Positions 44,240 to 52,775 of a stretch of 64,000 nt of DNA are shown here, piece by piece (the stretch's first letter is position 1; each line of letters begins with the position of its first letter). Under the pieces are notes generated by a model. It made no database searches. It was given only the letters and a program-made list of their open reading frames with translations, and was not told where the DNA came from. Position numbers and translations under genes: made by a program. Source of the stretch: Pelobates cultripes (taxonomy: Eukaryota > Chordata > Amphibia > Anura > Pelobatidae). The stretch is from the NCBI GenBank assembly GCA_933207985.1, contig OW240920.1, positions 125,096,818-125,160,817 on the forward strand. The letters are read 5' to 3'.

Positions 44240-45132
44240 CACACACACACACACTACATAATGCATATATATTTTTTATTATTATTATTGATTTGAAGGG
44301 ATATAATGTATATACTTGAGTATAAGTCGGGTTTTTCAGCAAATTTTTTGTGCTGAAAAACCCATACTCGAGTCAGTGTCTGTATTATGGCAACTTACAT
44401 TGCCATAATACAGACAAGGACTGCCGGGCTCATTACAAGCCCGGCGGTCCTATTGGGGACTAGCAGCGAGGTGTAACTTACCTTTCCTGCAGCTCCCTTC
44501 TCCTGCATTCCAGCAGTCACACCGCGAGACTTACGGTGGGAGCTGACAGGGGAGCTGACCGGAACGCAGGAGAAGGGAGCTGACAGGAGCTGCAGGAAAG
44601 GTAAGTTACAGCTCGCTGCCAGCCCCCTTCCTACACAGCCCATCCACTGGACCACCAGGGAATGAGAGCCCCCCTCCCTGGCCAGCCAACAAGCAGCGAG
44701 GAGGGGACGAAAAAAAAATGAAATAATAAAAAAAAAAATATTACAATAAAAAAATGTAAACTAAAAAATTAAAAATAATAAAAATGCCAGTTTTTTTTTG
44801 TATACTGTGCCAACTAAAGTGTTTGATGTCTCTCTCATGGTGGAACTTGTATGGACACACAGAGCATGTGGAGATCTTTCTCTCACTGGAGTTTAGAAAT
44901 TTGCAACTCATAACTTCCAACAGAGCATGGTCTCCCCATTGTGATCGAGTGTGTGCATTTTCTCTCTTATAATTTTTCCTTTTACCTCTTAATACAGGAC
45001 ATGGATTGTGAGGCCACAGCGAGCAGCTCGTCTTCTGCACCCAGTGTTTCTGTGCCGGAGGTACCCAGGAATGACCAAGAGGAGGAAGAGGAGGTAGATG
45101 GGTGGACAGTTGTGCGACGGAAAAAAAAATGA
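25877..45132 (+). CDS. TSR2: TSR2, pre-rRNA-processing protein / eS26 chaperone (five joined coding exons)
   Basis: Joined exons 25877-25957, 27339-27429, 36893-36984, 38201-38368 and 44998-45132 encode about 188 residues; the human protein is 191. Known role: TSR2 binds ribosomal protein eS26, delivers it to 40S precursors and supports late 18S rRNA maturation. Human variants cause a Diamond-Blackfan anaemia form. Visible marks are the N-terminal helix region ([17 protein letters not shown]), the signature IAVENGFGG (residues 28-36), [25 protein letters not shown], an acidic patch [13 protein letters not shown] (about 132-144) and the conserved tail [17 protein letters not shown]. All introns are GT-AG and phases agree (0, 1, 0, 0), which strongly supports the model. 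Four introns of about 1.4, 9.5, 1.2 and 6.6 kb are loaded with repeats. I see no break in the gene. Confidence 0.96.
25958..27338 (+). other. TSR2: TSR2 intron 1
   Basis: It contains T2-type MITE relics at about 26262-26330 (palindrome around CCGCAGCATGCTGTAGTGG) and 26803-26950 (TTAATGGACGCTATAGGCAC). A short repeat at 26503-26557 (AAAGCGCCGCGGAATATG, TATATAAATATT) is the inverse of a widespread vertebrate GCGCTTTACA-type tail. No regulatory element was recognised. Confidence 0.6.
27339..27429 (+). CDS. TSR2: TSR2 coding exon 2
   Basis: The acceptor is CCTGTTTACAG and the donor is GTAAGT at 27430. It ends in phase 1 (91 bp). It carries the strongest family motif, IAVENGFGG, then [17 protein letters not shown]. 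The WLGG-type stretch of human TSR2 reads W-M-V-G here. Confidence 0.95.
27585..27715. mobile_element. Interspersed repeat with ATACTCGAGTATAAGCC end
   Basis: TATATACTCGAGTATAAGCC and ACTCGAGTATAAGCCTAGGG occur about 75 bp apart. A relative is at 44300-44765. I recognise it as a common interspersed DNA repeat but cannot name the family. Confidence 0.6.
27755..28115. repeat. Minisatellite, ~30-34-bp unit
   Basis: About eleven copies of GTGTATAGAATGAATGCAGA plus a (GT)n spacer. The spacer varies by one or two GT steps, and one unit near 27990 is shortened. It is likely length-variable between individuals. Confidence 0.93.
28139..28642 (-). mobile_element. L1-type 3' end, 5'-truncated, with target duplication
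   Basis: On the minus strand it ends AATAAAAATATATTTAC and A10. Both sides carry TATCTTAATTTTTT (28139-28152 and 28629-28642), a convincing target-site duplication of about 14 bp. It shares the GGACTCGCAGGTCCCATGAG-type 3' region with the element at 2716-5680. No ORF remains. Confidence 0.8.
28640..29155. repeat. AT-rich direct and inverted repeat array
   Basis: Three GC blocks are separated by AATATTATTTTAATAT-type tracts. The blocks are at 28732-28775 (inverted orientation), 28914-28966 and 29084-29129 (direct, about 170 bp apart), each with CCCTCCCTGGCCAG and AACAAGCAGGCAGG. The array can fold into large hairpins. The same GC block appears at 44670-44705. Confidence 0.85.
29156..29549. 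mobile_element. T2-type MITE, rearranged
   Basis: The right end GTGACTATAGTGTCCCTTTA and TTAA (29546-29549) are present. The left part has CATCTAGTGGCCGTCTGAGT and a hairpin AAAGGCAGTATTTACATT as in 48270-48545, but the left terminus is lost. Confidence 0.6.
29550..29886. other. Unannotated intronic stretch
   Basis: No repeat recognised. Confidence 0.4.
29887..31390 (-). mobile_element. Second L1-type relic with ORF1 but no ORF2
   Basis: The minus strand carries pieces of an L1 ORF1 (31326-30580). They are followed within about 700 bp by an AATAAAG signal near 29895, without any ORF2 sequence. The layout parallels 2716-5680. Boundaries are uncertain. GAAAACAT occurs at both edges and could be a short target duplication, but the tail orientation is odd. 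Confidence 0.5.
30580..31326 (-). pseudogene. L1 ORF1 remnants
   Basis: An N-terminal piece (31326-31108) runs into a coiled-coil piece (31151-30909) with [22 protein letters not shown]-terminal piece (30828-30580) with [20 protein letters not shown] resembles the ORF1 C-terminal domain. Frames differ, and the middle RNA-binding region is mostly deleted. Confidence 0.6.
31391..31579. other. T-rich spacer
   Basis: A T18 run at about 31411-31430 and a short unrecognised stretch. Possibly an older inverted poly-A tail. Confidence 0.4.
31580..32046. mobile_element. T2/Kolobok-type MITE, inverted copy
   Basis: TTAAAGGGACTCTCCAGTGC at the left and GGTGCCTGGAGTGTCCCTAT at the right. It carries the same blocks as 10845-11321 in reverse order and orientation. 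The right TTAA is mutated to TATAAA. Confidence 0.82.
32047..33254. mobile_element. Composite DNA repeat with inverted repeats
   Basis: It holds a GC-rich tandem array (32245-32800). Two palindromes follow, built on AGCACTCTGATTGG and its complement (about 33133-33177 and 33206-33252). I see no coding region and could not fix the termini. The CCAAT-containing palindromes resemble those in non-autonomous DNA transposons. Confidence 0.5.
32245..32800. repeat. GC-rich irregular tandem array (55-91 bp units)
   Basis: Eight units marked by GGGGGCCCTAAATAACAATA, at about 32251, 32326, 32401, 32461, 32540, 32631, 32703 and 32758. Most are preceded by CACCCCTGCGCGGTGGGTGG. The same motif, inverted, occurs in the loop at 4305-4495 of an unrelated element. 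Confidence 0.88.
33255..34142 (+). mobile_element. L1 3' UTR, 5'-truncated
   Basis: The plus strand ends with AATAAAGAATTTAGAAAAAC and A-rich tail sequence. The part before it is typical non-coding L1 3' flank with no RT sequence left. A 116-codon open frame at 33217-33567 crosses the left boundary and has no family resemblance. Confidence 0.65.
35150..35639 (-). pseudogene. DIRS tyrosine recombinase N-terminal remnant
   Basis: [19 protein letters not shown] (before the hAT insertion) and [19 protein letters not shown] (after it) match the SAM-like N-terminal part of DIRS recombinases (GxHPxVxRLxKG...PPxPxYxxxWD). The catalytic R..HxxR..Y part was not found, so it seems deleted. Confidence 0.65.
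35245..35507. mobile_element. Foldback hAT-like MITE (263 bp), complete
   Basis: A near-perfect hairpin. GTGATGTCGCGAACTTCC at the left pairs with the inverted TAGAGATGTCGAGAACCG at the right, and the centre is CATCCATGTTGAAGCTGCC with its complement. It is flanked by the perfect 8-bp duplication GTGATAAA (35237-35244 and 35508-35515). It splits the DIRS recombinase remnant. A half copy lies at 1461-1683. Confidence 0.9.
35640..36175 (-). pseudogene. DIRS post-RNase H region, frameshifted
   Basis: Two overlapping minus frames together carry [39 protein letters not shown] and [17 protein letters not shown]. This is the conserved block between RNase H and the recombinase in DIRS elements (AYAFPPFxMI.RVL, TPLWQSQPWFP, W.SGDP..SR). 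At least two frameshifts and stops break it. Confidence 0.8.
36176..36475 (-). pseudogene. DIRS RNase H fragment
   Basis: [18 protein letters not shown] and [18 protein letters not shown] match the DIRS RNase H landmark (DN..S....INRxGGTRS, then LQRNI..xAEYLPG...ADxxSR). The frame ends after SQSAD. The N-terminal RNase H and all of the RT are absent. Confidence 0.82.
36893..36984 (+). CDS. TSR2: TSR2 coding exon 3
   Basis: The acceptor is TTTCTCCCCAAG and the donor is GTAAAT at 36985 (92 bp, completing the split codon). It encodes [15 protein letters not shown] and [15 protein letters not shown], matching the human LxNEFDTVVEDGSL region. Confidence 0.95.
36985..38200 (+). other. TSR2: TSR2 intron 3
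   Basis: Largely occupied by the foldback element at 37223-37761. The remainder is unannotated AT-rich sequence. Confidence 0.7.
37223..37761. mobile_element. Foldback DNA element with ~200-bp arms
   Basis: ACAAACACC at the left pairs with GGTGTTTGT at the right. The inner arms pair over about 200 bp with gaps: CACACTAAATAAGAATGCAC against an inverted CACACTAAATAAAGATGTAC, and AAAATGGCAAACTCTCTCAT against an inverted AAAATGGCACACTCGCAC. The centre contains CGAAACGCGTTGTG. No transposase. Confidence 0.78.
38201..38368 (+). CDS. TSR2: TSR2 coding exon 4
   Basis: The acceptor is GGGCCCTGCAG and the donor is GTAAGT at 38369 (168 bp, phase 0). It encodes [20 protein letters not shown], a Lys-rich middle, and the acidic patch ending SSEDEAE. 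Confidence 0.94.
39328..39385. mobile_element. hAT MITE right end
   Basis: CACAATATCTGGAGTGCAGA then AGGTTGCCTACCCCTG, a typical right terminus of the CAGGGGTAGGCAACCT family. The left half is missing. Confidence 0.6.
40805..40935. mobile_element. Short palindromic hAT MITE
   Basis: GGCACTCCAGATGCTGTGGA at the left pairs with inverted AGTCCACATTTGGATTGTC at the right, with CCCATAATGCTCCAGTCATA in the middle. It ends TTTGCCTACCCTT. It has the same layout as 25404-25515. Confidence 0.65.
42263..42772. mobile_element. T2-type MITE (510 bp), complete
   Basis: TTAAAGGGACACTATAGTCA at the left and GAATATAGTGTCCCTTTCA at the right. Arms pair via ACTTTAGCTTAATGAAGCAG and CTGCTTCATTAAGCTAAAGT. TTAA is kept at the left and mutated at the right. 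Confidence 0.85.
42773..44200. other. TSR2: TSR2 intron 4, middle part
   Basis: A weak T2-type relic lies at about 42862-42920 (AAAGGTTACTCCAATCACCA). Otherwise no repeat or exon is recognised. Confidence 0.45.
44201..44254. repeat. (GT)n(AT)n(AC)n palindromic microsatellite
   Basis: A GTGTGT tract, ATATATATA and ACACAC tract form a perfect self-complementary hairpin of about 50 bp. Confidence 0.92.
44300..44765. mobile_element. Repeat related to 27585 family, with long inverted repeat
   Basis: It starts TATACTTGAGTATAAGTCGG. Small palindromes GGGTTTTTCAGC and TTATGGCAACTTACATTGCC follow. Longer arms pair: TAACTTACCTTTCCTGCAGC with inverted GCTGCAGGAAAGGTAAGTTA, about 44475-44610. It ends near the CTCCCTGGCCAGCCAACAAG block shared with 28732-29129. 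Confidence 0.65.
44998..45132 (+). CDS. TSR2: TSR2 coding exon 5 (last)
   Basis: The acceptor is CTCTTAATACAG. It has 44 codons and a TGA stop at 45130-45132. It encodes a Ser-rich linker and the conserved end [17 protein letters not shown]. An A9 run directly before the stop codes the last three lysines. Confidence 0.95.
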   Translation, partial: DMDCEATASSSSSAPSVSVPEVPRNDQEEEEEVDGWTVVRRKKK

Positions 45133-45965
45133 ACCCTATGGTTTTAACCGTGAGCTTCTTTGGAATCGCAGCTAGAGGGCGCCCTTTTGCCCACCATGGA
45201 ACACAGGGACTATTTAACTCTGTAGGAGAGTCTACGGGGAATGCTTGGAACCCTGTATAACTAACCGCGTTTTCACTTTAGCAACCTGGGACTCTTTGAA
45301 GAGCCTTTTGCAGACGTCAACATTTTTGTGTTTCTTTTTATGTTTTTAATTGTGGTCCATCACCAGGTCACATGTCTGAATGTCTCTACCTTCTGGGCAG
45401 TGTGCAAGGATGCTGGGCAGTGTGGCCTATTCAGATCTATCTTTTCCTTATTTTGCATTTGGGGTGGCTATGCATTCAGTTGCTTTCGTACTTACGGAGA
45501 TGGGGTTTTCCACCCTGCTACACACTTCTCATTAATATGAACTTCCTATCTTAAAATGTGTATCCAATGTGTAAACCTTTCTTTTTTAAGAATTTCACAA
45601 AACATGAACAACTTCTAAAGTAAGTGAATATGTCCATCAGAGATTTCATGTAAGAGAATGTGTCAAACTGTTGTGTCCCCAGTTCCTGTCTGTGCCGGAG
45701 ATGCACCAAATATAATGTTCTGTGTGTGATGGGCTAAATATTGTGTTGTGAAATTAGATAAACTACATTTTGAGGTCAGTGACAGGAAACACGATGCAAA
45801 TTTTGTGTCGTGGTTTCAGGTTTCTGCACCGAGAGGATGTCCTGTTACTGGAGGCTGAGGAGGATGTTCTAAACTAAAGTGGTTTTTCAAAAGAAGATAC
45901 ATGCCAATATGGTGCTGACGTGCTTTGTACAGTTTGGTAAAATAAACAGTATGGCTGATGTTTTA
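45133..45965 (+). other. TSR2: TSR2 3' UTR
   Basis: About 0.83 kb from the stop codon to just after the polyadenylation signal. No transposon-like sequence is recognised in it, unlike the introns. The end is inferred from the AATAAA and the downstream GT-rich CTCTTGTGT. Confidence 0.75.
45941..45946 (+). terminator. TSR2: TSR2 polyadenylation signal AATAAA
   Basis: Canonical AATAAA. A GT/T-rich element (CTCTTGTGTAATATTTTTTT) follows about 25-45 bp downstream, as expected for a cleavage site. Confidence 0.7.
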
Positions 45966-47849
45966 CATGCTCTTGTGTAATATTTTTTTCTCTTAATTGT
46001 AGTTATTTTGCATAAATGTTTTTTGTTTTGGTTTTCCTTTTCTATGTCGTGCTAGTTTAAGATATTAAAGTCACCATTTCGGGGTACTGTCCTGCTGTCA
46101 CAGGCTTTGAAATATCCTGAAAAGCAAACACAACAGATAAACTTGCATTGTGCAGAGTAACTTCTGACGGCACTGAGCATGTGGACAGAGGTCATTAGAA
46201 ATGCTCAGCACATGGTATGCTTTGAGTAAGGTTGGTAACAGACTCTGTAAATCAGTCTGGCATGCGTGTCAGGCTGAGATGCCATTTTTTCAGACCACAT
46301 GCCCAATTTTCAGGCAAGTCTGACGATTTCAGGGTGGTCATTTCCCTCATCTGTTCATCCCTCGTGACTTCCTACAAACCATCCCATGTCTATCTATCCT
46401 TGTCAATATCGGGGATATCCATTCACTGCATGCACGCAGTAAAAGGAAATTTTGAAATCTGAGATAAATTGCATTTGCATGGTTGATACTGTCATGCATT
46501 GGTGAATTCATGAGTAAGTATAAGATAATTGTGTGAGTTCGGAAGGCAGTAAAAAAAAAAAAACGTGGTTATGGCAATTTGATGTGGTCAAGTCTATCAA
46601 TCCATCACTGCTTAACTCCTTGTCCTGCTCGTATTGAGTGTGGAATAAATACTCCTGCTATGCAAATATGTTTGATGGAAAACAAGGACATTCACTTCTT
46701 AATAATGCATAAGCAGAAGGCGTTTCAATGCTAAAGGGGTCCTCAAGGTACCATAACTGTTACAGCCTTTTTAAAAATGTATTGACATACAACAAGGGTC
46801 CTCTGAGTGCCCCTTGATCTGGTCCTGATCTAATGCTGAAGTTACAATTTCACATTAGAAATATAACGTATGTCCTCATTTAGAATGCCGTCATTGGTTT
46901 GGAGTGGACAAACTCAAACACTGAATGCTGTCCAGACTTCTACAAAATAACTTCTGCTTTACCAATCTGGACAGCGAGGTGCCAGGCCGCAGGGGCCCAC
47001 AGCTAGCCAAACTTTTTGAAACTTATTTGACAGATGACCTGGGGACAGGCATGCTGACACCATAATTATTACAGTGCATGTAGCCATCAAAGTGCATCTT
47101 CACGGTTCCACGGAATACCTTGGTTTATGTCAAAGCAACTGAAAACAATTTGACAGTAACTGGAAAGTTGACACCCATTGCATCCTAGCACCATAACCTC
47201 TTTGTTATAAGTAAAGTGCAGGGTTTATGGAGCTCGGAGCGTACCTCTTAATATCTGACACATTCCACAATTCTGCAATAACTGGTGTAATTTTGTATTT
47301 TTTTCTGTTTGTACCACTGTAATGTGACACGTTGGTGTCCCGGTTTAAGATTTATGAAAACATTCAAAATCACGCTGCTGAATTGTATATTTGTAAAAGT
47401 GTTAGTTTTTTCTTTTCTTTTTTTTTTTTTTAGAGTAATTAAGACAAAAATTTTTTAAAGGAACTCCTGAAAGCTCATTACTACAAATGTGTTCGTCCAG
47501 TAACACAGGTAGATTATTTTCATATACTAACGGACTAATATGGCACCTCAGAAATGGCAGCCATATTTGTAGAAGGCAAACTCTCCTTAGTGTATGCTAA
47601 AATACTTAATTACATTTAGCAACTATTTTAGCCAAAGCTTCTATTTTATATTTAGATTTTATTTAGCTTTTTACACATTCTTTTTCCTGTCATTATTTTT
47701 TATTTTGGATGTGAGCAAAACCAGAACCCCCTCCTCCAATAAGTATCTCTATCATCCTGAGTACATTAAAAATTCAATTTACACAGACCAAAATTAAAGG
47801 TAAAATAGTGAGATGAGGTAAAGAAGTGAGAATAGTGAAATGTAGGCAC
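45966..47849. other. Unannotated stretch downstream of TSR2
   Basis: No gene recognised. There are poly-A at about 46552 and poly-T at about 47413, and a weak T2-type relic at about 46733 (AAAGGGGTCCTCAAGGTACC). Confidence 0.45.
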
Positions 47850-47910
47850 TAAATTGATTTTATTTGTTATTTATATAGCGCCACCAAATTCCGCAGCGCT
47901 TTACAATGGG
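47850..47910. repeat. Widespread vertebrate SINE/LINE tail-type repeat
   Basis: TTATATAGCGCCACCAAATT followed by CCGCAGCGCTTTACAATGGG. The inverse of the same type lies at 26503-26557. I recognise it as an interspersed repeat common in fish and frogs but do not assign a family. Confidence 0.6.
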
Positions 47911-48269
47911 TGGACGAACAGACACGTAGTTGTAACCAGACAAGTTGGACACACAGGAACAGAGGGGTTTATCCTAGAAGAGATTGGCCAAAGTTTTATA
48001 TAGTGTAATATCTACATAGTTAGGATGCTATGTTGTTTAATAGTTTATTATAACTATATAATGGGTTTGTTTTTGTTTTTTTTTCTTGGAGGGGACAGTC
48101 ACTTTAATCATTTATGAGTGCTGCAGGAGTTATCGAAAATGTGAATACGTAGTCACAGGTTGTCTTCCTGTTGATTCAGGATATAAAACGATCCACATGA
48201 ATAGGAAGTTGTTAAAATGAAAACCAATTCCTATTTAGGGTCAATTTGAGAGCACGTTGGGAATGTCTC
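47911..48269. other. Unannotated stretch
   Basis: No gene or repeat recognised. Confidence 0.4.
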
Positions 48270-48545
48270 ATTGCAAGCCATGTTTGTGTTCCTGACCCTA
48301 TAATGTTCATTTAATGTAGTTGTTCTGGTGATTATAGTATTTCCCAGCAGGCATTTTGCTGTAAACACTGCCTTTTCAGAGAAAAGGCAGTGTTTACGTT
48401 ACTGTTTACGTTACTGCATAGGAACATCTCTAGTGGCAGTCACTCAAATGGCTGCTAGAGGTGCTTCCTGGGTCAGTGCTGCACAGTGTGGAGGCTCTGA
48501 ACGTTCCTACATGTTTGTATTCCTGACACTTTAGTGTCCCTTTAA
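48270..48545. mobile_element. T2-type MITE, composite
   Basis: The right end is CTGACACTTTAGTGTCCCTT and TTAA (48542-48545). Inside is a hairpin CTGCCTTTTCAGAGAAAAGG. The left part has GTGTTCCTGACCCTATAATG, the same end as the short MITE at 6529-6587, so two members may have merged. Confidence 0.65.
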
Positions 48546-49172
48546 CAACCACTGGAGATCCAACATTTCAGTATCCCTAGTATTCGTGTTACACGTGGCT
48601 TGCATTTCACTACAAGTGGAATAGCAGGAAATATATTTTTGGCATTCAAACATTTGAAGCACAAAATTCATTAAATATATTGTTTTGGGATTAGCTGTAG
48701 TAGTTATTGATACAGATGCAAAATAATATATTCTAATATCATTTTTATTAGACACTTTCTGGAGATCCTACCTTTAACAAGTCTAAAGCATTTTTAAACA
48801 AAATTAAAATTTTCATCTGTGCTACTGTAGTCTAGTCAAAGCAAATACAAGAGAAACAGATGGATTACACAAGGATCGCATATTTGATGCTTTTCTACCA
48901 TTGCCTGCCTTGATTAGACCTATGTTTATTTGTCCTGTTTAGGCTTTAACCTCACATAACTCGGGTTTAATATTTTTTAGAACGACTTGACTCTTGATAA
49001 AGTGATACTGCAACATTCTAATGTAATAATGCATTCATACATGATGATTGGGAGTAGAGAGACATCTAGTGGTAAGATATAGTATAACCCTGGTAAAGGA
49101 ATTTTGGATAGAACGTTCTAATCTATGTCCTAACACTGTATATACATGGTTATGAGAATGGCTTATTGTAAA
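48546..49172. other. Unannotated stretch
   Basis: No gene or repeat recognised. Confidence 0.4.
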
Positions 49173-49252
49173 TTAACCCCTTAAGGACACATGATGGAAT
49201 ATTTCAGTCATAATTCCCTTTTATTCCAGAAGTTGTGTCCTTAAGGTGTTAA
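49173..49252. mobile_element. 80-bp TTAA-flanked palindromic MITE, copy 3
   Basis: TTAACCCCTTAAGGACACAT at the left and CTTAAGGTGTTAA at the right. The ACATGTGTGACATG centre of copy 2 is replaced by a diverged sequence, so this is the oldest of the four. Confidence 0.82.
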
Positions 49253-49499
49253 ATTCACATGCAATTATTACACCTGTAGACATCGTGGTTCAGTGACAGG
49301 ATGTGAAACGCTGCTAGCATAGGTTTCAGATACAGCTCTGCGAGTAAGAACTCATTCTTGAGTTTCGGATGCAGAAACTCATACTTGCTATAGCTATCAC
49401 ACAGACAGGAAATCCTACTCCCAGCAATGCTTGTGCGTAGCTGAATCTCCAGCAGTATACTGAACACAGTAAAGGAATATTTCAAAATTATTTTCAAAT

Positions 49500-50118
49500 T
49501 TAAGGGACAATATAGTCACCTGAACAACTTCAGCTTAATGATGTTGTTCAGGTGAGAACTATAGCTCCCTGCAGCCTTTCTCATGTAAACACTGTATTTT
49601 CTGAGAAAATACAGTGTTTACATTGAAAGCTAGGAACACCTCCAGTTGCAGTCACTGAGTGAACCAGAGGGACTTCTGAGTTGATGGAGGCATAATATGC
49701 CTCCATCCACTCAGATCTGCTGTGCACGAGCATCCTGTGATTCAGTATCTCCTCCCTCTGCATGCAGACACTGAACTTTCCTCATAGAGATTCATTGATT
49801 CAATTCATCTCTACGAGGAGATGCTAATTGGCCAGGGCTGTGTTTGAATCATGCTGGCTCTGCCCCTGATCTGCCTCCTTGTCAGTCTCAGCGAATCCTA
49901 CGGGGAAGCACTGTGATTGGATCAGGCTATCACATGTCAGCAGACTGCTTGTTTTTCCTGAGTCTAACAGCATGCAGATTTACAGCTTCTGGCTTGAATA
50001 CAGTAAGATTTTTACTACATTTATGGAGGCATGAGGGCCCGGGGGGCTAGATGGTCGTGTTAACACTATAGGGTCAGGAATACATGTAGTTGCACTGGTG
50101 ACTATAGTGTCCCTTTAA
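49500..50118. mobile_element. T2-type MITE (619 bp), complete
   Basis: TTAAGGGACAATATAGTCAC at the left and GTGACTATAGTGTCCCTTTA at the right, with TTAA at both ends. Inside are a hairpin AAACACTGTATTTTCTGAGA and a palindrome ATGGAGGCATAATATGCCTC. Confidence 0.87.
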
Positions 50119-50362
50119 AAGGCCCCTATCATGAGAAAGCACAGAGATGAGAATGCTTTCCTTGTCTGTTATCAGGGAAACCCTACTCTGATGGTCTTTC
50201 CTGCTTGATTTTAGCATAAGGGAAAGCAATGCCAGCAAGGGGAAGTATGGAGTATGCCTAATAAGGTTGTCTTCAGATTCTATAGATAATTTTTAAATTG
50301 GCTTGTATGCTTTTTTGCTTAATCAGAATATTCAATGATATAACTAATCTGTATTTAAACAG

Positions 50363-50525
50363 GTTGTTGATCCAAGGTGAAATCTAATTGCCATTATGGA
50401 GTCAATTAGGATTTTTTCCCTCATCGGGAAATGGCAACAATTAGATTTTTTGCCTTCTTTTTCATCAACAGCATAAAAGAATGGGTTTCAAGGTTGAACT
50501 TGATAGACTTTTTTTTCAACTTAGA
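50363..50525 (+). mobile_element. CR1/L2-type LINE 3' end
   Basis: TTGAACTTGATAGACTTTTT then TTTCAACTTAGACTATGTAA is a typical LINE 3' terminus. The upstream GCCTTCTTTTTCATCAACAG matches, in reverse, the element at 63427-63835. Confidence 0.65.
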
Positions 50526-50794
50526 CTATGTAAATGTTTAGGGGGCCTAGAGTATCCATTTAATTACATTTCCCAAATTAACCGTGAAACACAAGTGTGG
50601 TTGGAGAACTCCAGTTCGACATCCAAAGGCAGCATTTTGTGTCTCTTATAAACATTTTCGTAATTAGAAATCTGAAGCAAAGATTCCCCAGTCCTTAAAA
50701 AGTACATTTTGTTCTTTTGGAACTGGGCTCTCCTTTTAGTTTAAACACCGCGATCATATCGATCACATATACTGGTGCTGGGCACTCCCTCCAG

Positions 50795-51842
50795 ATAATA
50801 CTGGTAGAGAAAAAGGGGGGAGGCAGCACCTTAGGGGTGTCCTCTAATCCAAATTAAGATAGGCGAATATGTAAAAGAAAGGAAGATCAAGTTCAAAATA
50901 TAGTGTAGTATGTTGAGGTTCAGGAGAATTAAAAAGTAATGCACTTAGTTTTCTGGAGCTGATAATTAGTTCCAAATGTATGTGCCTGTATGATACAATC
51001 CCTGCCTGTGGATATACTTAGTGTCTTGATGCAATGGGGGAAACTACTGATGGTTTAGAACAGGGGTTCCAACCCAGTCCTCAAGTACCCTCTACCAGTC
51101 CAGGATTTAAGTAATTCCCTGTTGTGTCTAAAAAAATTTTTTTTTTTTTTTTAAATACCTTAGACACAAGTGCATAAACTCTAAATCCAGGACTGTTACT
51201 TGAGGACTCGGTTGTGAATGACTGACTGATTTAGAACATAAACAGAAAAAAACAAAACCATATAGTGTAGTATGTTCAATACACCAGCATTAAAAAGTAT
51301 TATGTGGTTGTACACTCACAATGTACTGAGCACACGATTAACTGATGTGCATGTAATGGGGTAGTCCACACACTTGGGTATACAGGAGTTCCCACTCCAT
51401 TGGTTTACATAGCAGCAAATTTTCACTGGAGATATATAAATAAAACAGAAATAAAAATATAGTGTTCACTGTTAAAACAGGTAAACGTAATAAAAGGAGA
51501 TTTACTTACAAGTAGAGAGCAAAAGAGGTATAGTCCCCACCAAGGAATTTCATGGTATAATTTTCTGGTTGAAATCAGGAACCTCCAAAATTAGGTATAC
51601 AAAACACTAATTTATTGAAAATAAAATGTAGAAGCATATAGGAGTAACACACTAACGCGTTTCACCTTATTTACAGGCTGTCTCAAAGTGTATTTAATTC
51701 TCCTGAATTTAAACATGCTACACTATATTTTACACTTTATCCTCCTTTCTTTTACATATTTGCCTGTCTGAATTTGGATTGGAGGACACCCCCAAGGTGC
51801 TGCTTTCCTTTCCCCTTTTTTCTACCGGTATTTAGCTACGAC
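50795..51842. mobile_element. Foldback DNA element (~1.05 kb)
   Basis: Arms of about 140 bp pair. At the left are GCAGCACCTTAGGGGTGTCC and AATATAGTGTAGTATGTT; at the right, inverted, GCAGCACCTTGGGGGTGTCC and AATATAGTGTAGCATGTT. Near the right arm, AACGCGTTTCACC resembles the centre of 37223-37761. A hAT MITE is nested at 51061-51228. Confidence 0.75.
51061..51228. mobile_element. hAT MITE nested in the foldback element
   Basis: CAGGGGTTCCAACCCAGTCC with TCAAGTACCC at the left, and an inverted CCGAGTCCTCAAGTAAC at the right. Flanking 8-mers are GTTTAGAA (51053-51060) and ATTTAGAA (51229-51236), one mismatch. Confidence 0.75.
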
Positions 51843-52289
51843 CAGAAAGAAGAGACTCTGGTTTGGGTTGTTCAAGCTGTCTACCTCACGCTGTAAACAA
51901 GCGCTAGAAACCTTCCCCTTTGGACAGAGATTATTCTGATCACAAATACTGGGAATGTGTGTTCACACAACTTAAACACAGACAATCCTCCCAACAGTCC
52001 TAGATAAGATCATACTGATTTTGGGCTCCCATCTTGTTGTCCTGGGCTGTTTCTTAGGAAGTGACCTTAGCAAGCAAAGAGTGTGCACATCATTGGACGC
52101 ATTTACACTTTGCTGAGATCACAAGCACCATGCACCAGCAGCGCGCTCTGCATCATCTGCTCTGAGTGGGGCTGACCTAGGTTGTATTATTTAGGTGACC
52201 CATCCCCCTTCTTTGGACAGGACTACCCATAGTTGACATTGGCAGTGATGCACTATGACAGAATGTATCTGTCATATATTCTAAGGCTA
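51843..52289. other. Unannotated stretch
   Basis: No gene or repeat recognised. Confidence 0.4.
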
Positions 52290-52775
52290 TAGCTTCATGC
52301 CAACTTGTACACAGAGAATATATAGATCACATATACTGAGGCTGTGTCTTCACACTGGCTCGTTCACAGAGATTATGTCGGTCACGTATACTGAGGCTGT
52401 GTCTTCACACTGGCTCGTTCACAGAGATTATATCGGTCACGTATACTGAGGCTGTGTCTTCACACTGGCTCGTTCACAGAGATTATATCGGTCACCTATA
52501 CTGAGGCTGTGTCTTCACCCTTACTCATTTACTGAGATTATATTAGTCACATATACTGAGGCTTTACACCAGCTCGTTCACAGAGATTATATTAGTCACA
52601 TATACTGAGGCTGTGTCTTCACACTGGCTCGTTCACAGAGATTATATCGGTCACGTATACTGAGGCTGTGTCTTCACACTGGCTCGTTCACAGAGATTAT
52701 ATCGGTCACCTATACTGAGGCTGTGTCTTCACACTGACTTGCTCACGGAGATTATATTGGTCGCCTTTGCAGAGG
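52290..52775. repeat. Tandem array, 55-bp unit (8 copies)
   Basis: CTGAGGCTGTGTCTTCACAC recurs at 52336, 52391, 52446, 52501, 52556, 52605, 52660 and 52715. Spacing is 55 bp except one unit of 49 bp that lost part of its sequence. Inner copies are nearly identical, and the flanking copies decay on both sides. Confidence 0.95.

Noticed and set aside
52290..52775. Possible CRISPR array because of regular spacing
   Set aside because: The units are contiguous 55-bp tandem copies with no unique spacers, in a vertebrate genome.
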